DNA of 64,000 nucleotides from contig CAVYMJ010000006.1 in NCBI GenBank assembly GCA_963769585.1, positions 1,984,001-2,048,000 of the forward strand, read 5' to 3'. Shown piece by piece: positions 58,167 through 64,000 of the stretch; position 1 is the stretch's first letter; every line of letters begins with the position of its first letter. A program made the translations under genes and the position numbers. The notes below the pieces were generated by a model. It saw only the letters and a program-made list of their open reading frames with translations. It had not been told where the DNA came from and searched no databases. The stretch is from SSC3 sp963769585. Its GTDB lineage: Bacteria; Actinomycetota; Actinomycetes; Propionibacteriales; Nocardioidaceae.

Positions 58167-59004
58167 AGGGCACGAGCTTGGCCAGCGTCGCTTCACCGAT
58201 GCCCGAGACCTCGACGAGCTCGTCGACTGCCCGGAAACCGCCGTTCTCCTCACGCCAGGTCATGATCGCCTGGGCGGTCACCGGCCCGACGCCCGGCAGT
58301 GACTCCAGGGTTGCCTGGTCCGCCGTGTTCAGGTTGACCAGGCCGGCCCCAGCCGGGGCCGGCCCCGACGACGACGCCGCTACCCCCGGCGGGGGGTCGA
58401 CCCCCACAACGATCTGCTCGCCGTCGACCAGCAGCCTGGCCAGGTTGATCGACGCACTGTCCACCCCGCGGCGGACCCCACCAGCCGCCCTCAGCGCGTC
58501 GATCACCCTGGACCCGGCGGGCAGCGTGGCGATCCCCGGTCGCCTGACCAGACCGGCCACGTCGACGACGACCGTCCCAGACGGCGCAGCCGTCGAGGAC
58601 GGTGTCACCAGCGGCGACGGCTGTGCACCCACCGGCGACGCAGCCGGCACCAGCACGCCTGCGTCGTCGGTGTGCAGCACCCACCACGCCGTCACCACCA
58701 GCCCCAGCGAGACGGCCAGCGCCAGCACCGCCACCTGGGCGCCCCCCAGCGCGACCCGGCCCTGCAGGGTGGGCGGCAACCGGTCGTGCAGCCAGCCCGC
58801 GAGCAGGGCTCGCCACCCCACCGAGCGCCTCGCGTGTCGCCCCACCCCGGCCGGAGAGACGACTGGCTCGGTGGCTCTGGACTGCTCCGCGAGCGGCAGC
58901 GCAGCCAGATCCGGTCGGTCCCCGGCGATCTCGGCGCTCAGCTGCTCCAGACGCCGACGCGTCACCTCGCTGAGTTGAGGGTCAGGTGTGGTTCGAGAGC
59001 GCAT
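58153..59004 (-). CDS. comEA: Competence DNA-binding protein ComEA
   Basis: 283 residues. A cytosolic N-terminus of about 90 residues is followed by one membrane segment (VAVLALAVSLGLVVTAWWVL), a Pro/Ser/Ala linker, an SLBB domain (GTVVVDVAGLVRRPGIATLP, about 142-215) and a C-terminal helix-hairpin-helix pair (VNLNTADQATLESLPGVGP) that binds double-stranded DNA outside the membrane. It is upstream of comEC by 52 bases of octamer repeat. Start at 59004 (ATG). Confidence 0.93.
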   Translation of the reverse strand: MRSRTTPDPQLSEVTRRRLEQLSAEIAGDRPDLAALPLAEQSRATEPVVSPAGVGRHARRSVGWRALLAGWLHDRLPPTLQGRVALGGAQVAVLALAVSLGLVVTAWWVLHTDDAGVLVPAASPVGAQPSPLVTPSSTAAPSGTVVVDVAGLVRRPGIATLPAGSRVIDALRAAGGVRRGVDSASINLARLLVDGEQIVVGVDPPPGVAASSSGPAPAGAGLVNLNTADQATLESLPGVGPVTAQAIMTWREENGGFRAVDELVEVSGIGEATLAKLVPFVTL

Positions 59005-59134
59005 GCCGAGACGCTAGGAAGATCACAGCCACCGAGGCCGCTGGGACGGGGAAGCCGTCAACAACCTCCGCTGTGGACAGACCGTCTTCGGAACTGGCCC
59101 GCGTGGCCGACAGCTCGGGCTGGCCGTGGACCAG

Positions 59135-60001
59135 TCACGCAGGCGCCACGACGACTCCGACCAGCCCCGGCCCGGTGTGCGCACCGATCACGGCGCCCAC
59201 CTCCCCGACCAGGACGTCGCGGCCCTGGAGGTTGTCCACCAGCCTGGCTCGCAGCGACTCCGCGAGCTGGTTCGCCCGGTCCTCACTGGCCAGGTGGGCC
59301 ACGGCCACCTGTACCTTGCGGCCACCAGCCGAGGCCACCGCCAGCTCGGCGAGGCGTCCCAGGGCCTTGGCCGCGGTACGGACCTTCTCCACGTTGGCGA
59401 TGCGCCCGTCCACCATCTGCAGCAGGGGCTTGACCGCCAGCGCCGTACCCAGCAGCGCGGCCGCCGGACCGATCCGGCCTCCGCGGCGCAGGTAGTCGAG
59501 CGTGTCGACGTAGAACAACGACGTGGACCCCGCGGCCGAGGCGCGTGCCGCGGCGGCCGCCCCCTGGCCGGTGCCGCCGGCCGCCAGTACCTCCGCGGCA
59601 GCCAGTACGGCGAAGCCGGTGGCGATCCCTACCTGCCGACTGTCCACCAGCACGACGGGCACCGGCGACTGGTCGGCGGCGAGCTGCGCCGACTCGAAGG
59701 TGGCACTCATCTCCGACGACAGGTGAACCGCCACGATCTCGGTCGCCCCGGCTCTGGCAGCCGTCTGGTAGGCCTCCAGCATCGCGGCCGGAGACGGACG
59801 CGACGTGCTCACCGGCACCCACGCCTTGAGTGCCTCGGCGATGAACGCCGGCGTGGCCTCCTCGTCGACGCCCTCGTCGTACGACTTGCCACCGACCACG
59901 ACCTGCAGCGGCACCACGACGATGCCGTGCTTGTCCACCACGTCGGCTGACAGCGACGCGGTGGAGTCTGTGACCAGAGCGACCTTCGGCTTGCCCGGCA
60001 T
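59135..60001 (-). CDS. DegV-family fatty-acid-binding protein
   Basis: 288 residues of the DegV fold. Conserved parts are KVALVTDSTASLSADVV at the N-terminus, VPVSTSRPSPAAMLEAYQTA, HLSSEMSATFESAQ and DTLDYLRRGGRIG. DegV/FakB proteins bind fatty acids and can present them to the FakA kinase; no FakA gene is in the window. ATG 60001. It lies 10 bp after leuS on the same strand and may be co-transcribed with it; 130 bp separate it from comEA. Confidence 0.92.
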   Translation of the reverse strand: MPGKPKVALVTDSTASLSADVVDKHGIVVVPLQVVVGGKSYDEGVDEEATPAFIAEALKAWVPVSTSRPSPAAMLEAYQTAARAGATEIVAVHLSSEMSATFESAQLAADQSPVPVVLVDSRQVGIATGFAVLAAAEVLAAGGTGQGAAAAARASAAGSTSLFYVDTLDYLRRGGRIGPAAALLGTALAVKPLLQMVDGRIANVEKVRTAAKALGRLAELAVASAGGRKVQVAVAHLASEDRANQLAESLRARLVDNLQGRDVLVGEVGAVIGAHTGPGLVGVVVAPA

Positions 60002-60011
60002 GCGCGCCAGA

Positions 60012-62483
<2,472 letters not shown>

Positions 62484-62551
62484 CTCGCTGTCTTCCCGTC
62501 GATACCTCGGTGGGTTGAGCTCCTGCCACTCGCCCCTCCTGCTTTGCGCAC

Positions 62552-62578
62552 AAAAAAACCCCTCGGACAGGAGGGGTT
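62552..62578 (-). terminator. Intrinsic terminator/attenuator in the leuS leader
   Basis: On the minus strand AACCCCTC - CTGTCC - GAGGGGTT forms an 8-bp stem followed by a run of seven U residues. It lies 16 bases after the stop of the Leu leader ORF and 68 bases before leuS, so it would stop leuS transcription unless prevented. A second hairpin (62579-62587 with 62596-62604, 9 bp) overlaps the last codons of the leader ORF and abuts the terminator directly. Confidence 0.9.
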
Positions 62579-62594
62579 GCCGCGCTGGCCGTGG

Positions 62595-62630
62595 TCAGCG
62601 CGGCTGGCTAAGAAGCAGGCTCATCCGCAT
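62595..62630 (-). CDS. leuS leader peptide with three consecutive Leu codons
   Basis: An 11-codon ORF, MRMSLLLSQPR, ending in TGA. Codons 5-7 are CTG CTT CTT, two of them the uncommon CTT. No Shine-Dalgarno is seen; TAGTCT six bases before the ATG is a good -10 element, making the ORF leaderless. It closely parallels the leuA leader (MMRSLLLRC...) with the same Ser-Leu-Leu-Leu position. Termination or readthrough at the downstream terminator would be linked to how fast ribosomes pass these codons. Confidence 0.75.
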   Translation of the reverse strand: MRMSLLLSQPR

Positions 62631-62636
62631 GGACCA

Positions 62637-62642
62637 AGACTA
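62637..62642 (-). promoter_or_regulatory. Candidate -10 element for the leuS leader transcript
   Basis: TAGTCT (TAnnnT) on the minus strand, separated by six bases from the A of the leader ATG at 62630, which would be +1. A -35 element is not convincing. It closely matches the leuA leader -10 (TAGGCT). Confidence 0.55.
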
Positions 62643-62800
62643 GCCCAACAGCCGAGCCGTGGTCGCTCCCAGTCGCCGCCAGAGACCCGCCCGTGGCTAC
62701 GATCGGTGCAGAACCGCGGGCTGCCAGACAGCGGCGCCCGCCTTCCGCAGGCGAAGCCGACCCGGCGGCCGCAACGGCAGATTCGACGCAGAGGAGCCAC

Positions 62801-63766
62801 ATGACCTGGTTGGTCACCGGCGGTGCCGGTTACATCGGGGCCCATGTGGTCCGAGCGTTCGCCGACGAGGGCCTGCCCGTGGCGGTCCTCGACGACCTGT
62901 CCAGCGGGCACGCGAGCTTCGTTCCCGACGGCGTGCCGTTCGTGAAGGGGTCGATTCTCGACGAAGGCCTGGTTGCGGCCACCATCGACGAGCATCACGT
63001 CACCGGCGTGGTCCACGTCGCCGGCTTCAAGTACGCCGGCGTCTCGGTGCAGCGGCCGCTGCACTGCTACGAGCAGAACGTTCTCGGCACGGTCTCCCTG
63101 CTCAAGGCCATGGAGCGGCACGGCGTTGACATGTGCGTGTTCTCCTCCAGCGCAGCGACGTTCGGGACACCCGAGACCGAGGTCGTCACCGAGGCCAGCC
63201 CGACAACTCCGGAGTCGCCGTACGGCGAGAGCAAGCTCATCGGCGAGTGGCTGCTGGCCGACCAGGCGATCGCGGCCGGGCTGCGGCACACGTCACTGCG
63301 CTACTTCAACGTGGTCGGCTCCGGCACGGACGAGGTCTACGACACCAGCCCGCACAACCTCTTCCCGCTGGTCATCGAGGCCCTCATCGAGGGCCGCCGC
63401 CCCCGGATGAACGGTGACGACTACCCCACCGCCGACGGCACCTGTGTCCGCGACTACGTGCATGTCGCGGACCTTGCCCTCTCCCACGTGGCGGCCGCCA
63501 AGGCGATGGCCGACGGCCGCTCCCTCGAGCCGGTGTACAACCTCGGCAGCGGCGAGGGACTCTCGGTCAGGCAGATCATGGACGCCATGGCGCGCGTGAC
63601 CGGGATCGACTTCACACCCGAGGTCGGCCCGCGACGTCCCGGCGACCCGGCGAGGATCGTGGCGACCGGGGAGCTCGCAGCGCGCGACTTGGACTGGGCG
63701 ATGCGGCACAGCGTGGACGAGATGGTCGCCAGTGCCTGGCAGGCGCGGAAGGCGGCCATGAGATGA
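62801..63766 (+). CDS. galE: UDP-glucose 4-epimerase
   Basis: 321 residues of the extended SDR family. The NAD-binding GGAGYIGAH is at about 6-14, the catalytic region FSSSAATFG with YGESK (Tyr and Lys) near 145, and SLRYFNVVGSG and DGTCVRDYVHVADLA follow. It interconverts UDP-glucose and UDP-galactose for envelope polysaccharides or galactose use. ATG 62801 has GAGGAG seven bases upstream; the open frame from 62693 is rejected. It is divergent from leuS and overlaps the next SDR gene by four bases (ATGA). Confidence 0.93.
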   Translation: MTWLVTGGAGYIGAHVVRAFADEGLPVAVLDDLSSGHASFVPDGVPFVKGSILDEGLVAATIDEHHVTGVVHVAGFKYAGVSVQRPLHCYEQNVLGTVSLLKAMERHGVDMCVFSSSAATFGTPETEVVTEASPTTPESPYGESKLIGEWLLADQAIAAGLRHTSLRYFNVVGSGTDEVYDTSPHNLFPLVIEALIEGRRPRMNGDDYPTADGTCVRDYVHVADLALSHVAAAKAMADGRSLEPVYNLGSGEGLSVRQIMDAMARVTGIDFTPEVGPRRPGDPARIVATGELAARDLDWAMRHSVDEMVASAWQARKAAMR

Positions 63767-64000
63767 GCGTGCTCGACCTGTTCCGCCTCGACGGCAGGGT
63801 GGCCGTCGTGACCGGTGCGTCGTCGGGCCTGGGGGTGGCGTTCGCCCAGGCCCTGGCCGAGGCCGGCGCTGACGTGGCTCTGGGGGCTCGCCGCGTCGAG
63901 CGGCTCGCCGACACCGCGCGGCTCGTGGAGGCCGCCGGCCGGCGTGCTCTCCCGGTAGCGACCGACGTCTCCTCCCAGCCTGACTGCCAGGCCCTGGTCG
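63763..64000 (+). CDS. Short-chain dehydrogenase/reductase, 3'-truncated by the window edge
   Basis: 79 residues are visible: MSVLDLFRLDGRVAVVTGAS followed by SGLGVAFAQALAEAGADVAL, the classical Rossmann T-G-x3-G-x-G motif, then the adenine-binding VATDVSSQPD. It is an NAD(P)-dependent oxidoreductase of the FabG-like SDR family; the substrate is not assignable and the catalytic Tyr lies outside. ATG 63763 overlaps the galE stop by four bases, indicating coupling. Confidence 0.88.
   Translation, partial: MSVLDLFRLDGRVAVVTGASSGLGVAFAQALAEAGADVALGARRVERLADTARLVEAAGRRALPVATDVSSQPDCQALV

Noticed and set aside
62484..62800. T-box riboswitch upstream of leuS
   Set aside because: No T-box sequence (AGGGTGGNACCGCG) or stem I features; instead a Leu leader ORF and terminator are present.

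Overview
The window is about 70% G+C chromosomal backbone from an actinobacterium. The closest fit is Nocardioides or another member of the Nocardioidaceae. The reasons are strong G/C preference at third codon positions, frequent GTG starts, actinobacterial families (DUF3097, DUF1707, a SCO2322-type surface protein, septum-formation lipoproteins) and a gene pair for 10-methyl-branched fatty acids, a lipid typical of this group. I see no transposase, integrase, phage module, CRISPR array, rRNA or tRNA. The genus is inference.

Layout. 1-4.6 kb: the end of a secreted Cys-containing protein gene, convergent with a large adenylyl cyclase/ATPase/TPR gene resembling soluble adenylyl cyclase; both look interrupted by single-base indels. 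4.7-11.7 kb: uppS, a MarR regulator, recO, a hydrolase, an AraC-VOC pair, an acyl-CoA dehydrogenase and a secreted protein. 11.7-14.1 kb: leuA with a leader peptide and a three-segment RNA switch, then a YceI protein. 14.2-20 kb: a LAL-type LuxR regulator, a flavodoxin-like reductase, two lipoproteins and era. 20.1-22 kb: a sigma factor with two repeat-rich partner proteins. 22.1-29.4 kb: the 10-methyl fatty acid pair, a 45-residue basic protein, an acetyltransferase, and the era-associated block (cytidine-deaminase-like protein, CNNM/CorC, ybeY, phoH, HIT). 29.5-31.9 kb: an ECF sigma factor with two GerMN/Gmad2 proteins. 32-36 kb: an AlkZ-like protein, rsmE, dnaJ and hrcA with a CIRCE operator. 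36-44.3 kb: an MBL hydrolase, DUF1707 and PadR proteins, a compound palindromic repeat, DUF3097, DUF4870, hemW, an MFS protein with a cyclic-nucleotide-binding domain, and an acyl-CoA ligase. 44.4-49.4 kb: a cobalamin-riboswitch operon (surface protein, EcfT, fused EcfA, S component, cobU). 49.4-62.5 kb: lepA, an unknown gene, an APH-like kinase, rpsT, holA, a GH18 hydrolase, comEC, comEA, degV and leuS. The end holds galE and a truncated SDR gene.

The most notable signals are regulatory. Both leuA and leuS are preceded by tiny ORFs carrying three consecutive Leu codons (Met-Met-Arg-Ser-Leu3 and Met-Arg-Met-Ser-Leu3). Each sits directly behind a TAnnnT -10 element, so translation would begin at or next to the transcription start. 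The leuA leader is followed by mutually exclusive RNA pairings, one of which covers the leuA Shine-Dalgarno; the leuS leader is followed by an intrinsic terminator. Together they look like a Leu-tRNA-charging response controlling leucine synthesis and leucyl-tRNA synthetase. Other signals are a cobalamin riboswitch, CIRCE, a PadR-type palindrome, a 22-bp tandem repeat inside a nested palindrome, and an octamer array (9 units) spanning the comEA-comEC junction.

Three genes (1-0.86 kb, 0.85-4.65 kb, 21.5-22.0 kb) each need one single-base correction to read as normal proteins, so sequence error or recent decay should be considered. The only stretch over 300 bases without a full gene is 62484-62800. 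It holds the leuS leader and terminator plus the galE upstream region, in which I see nothing else.
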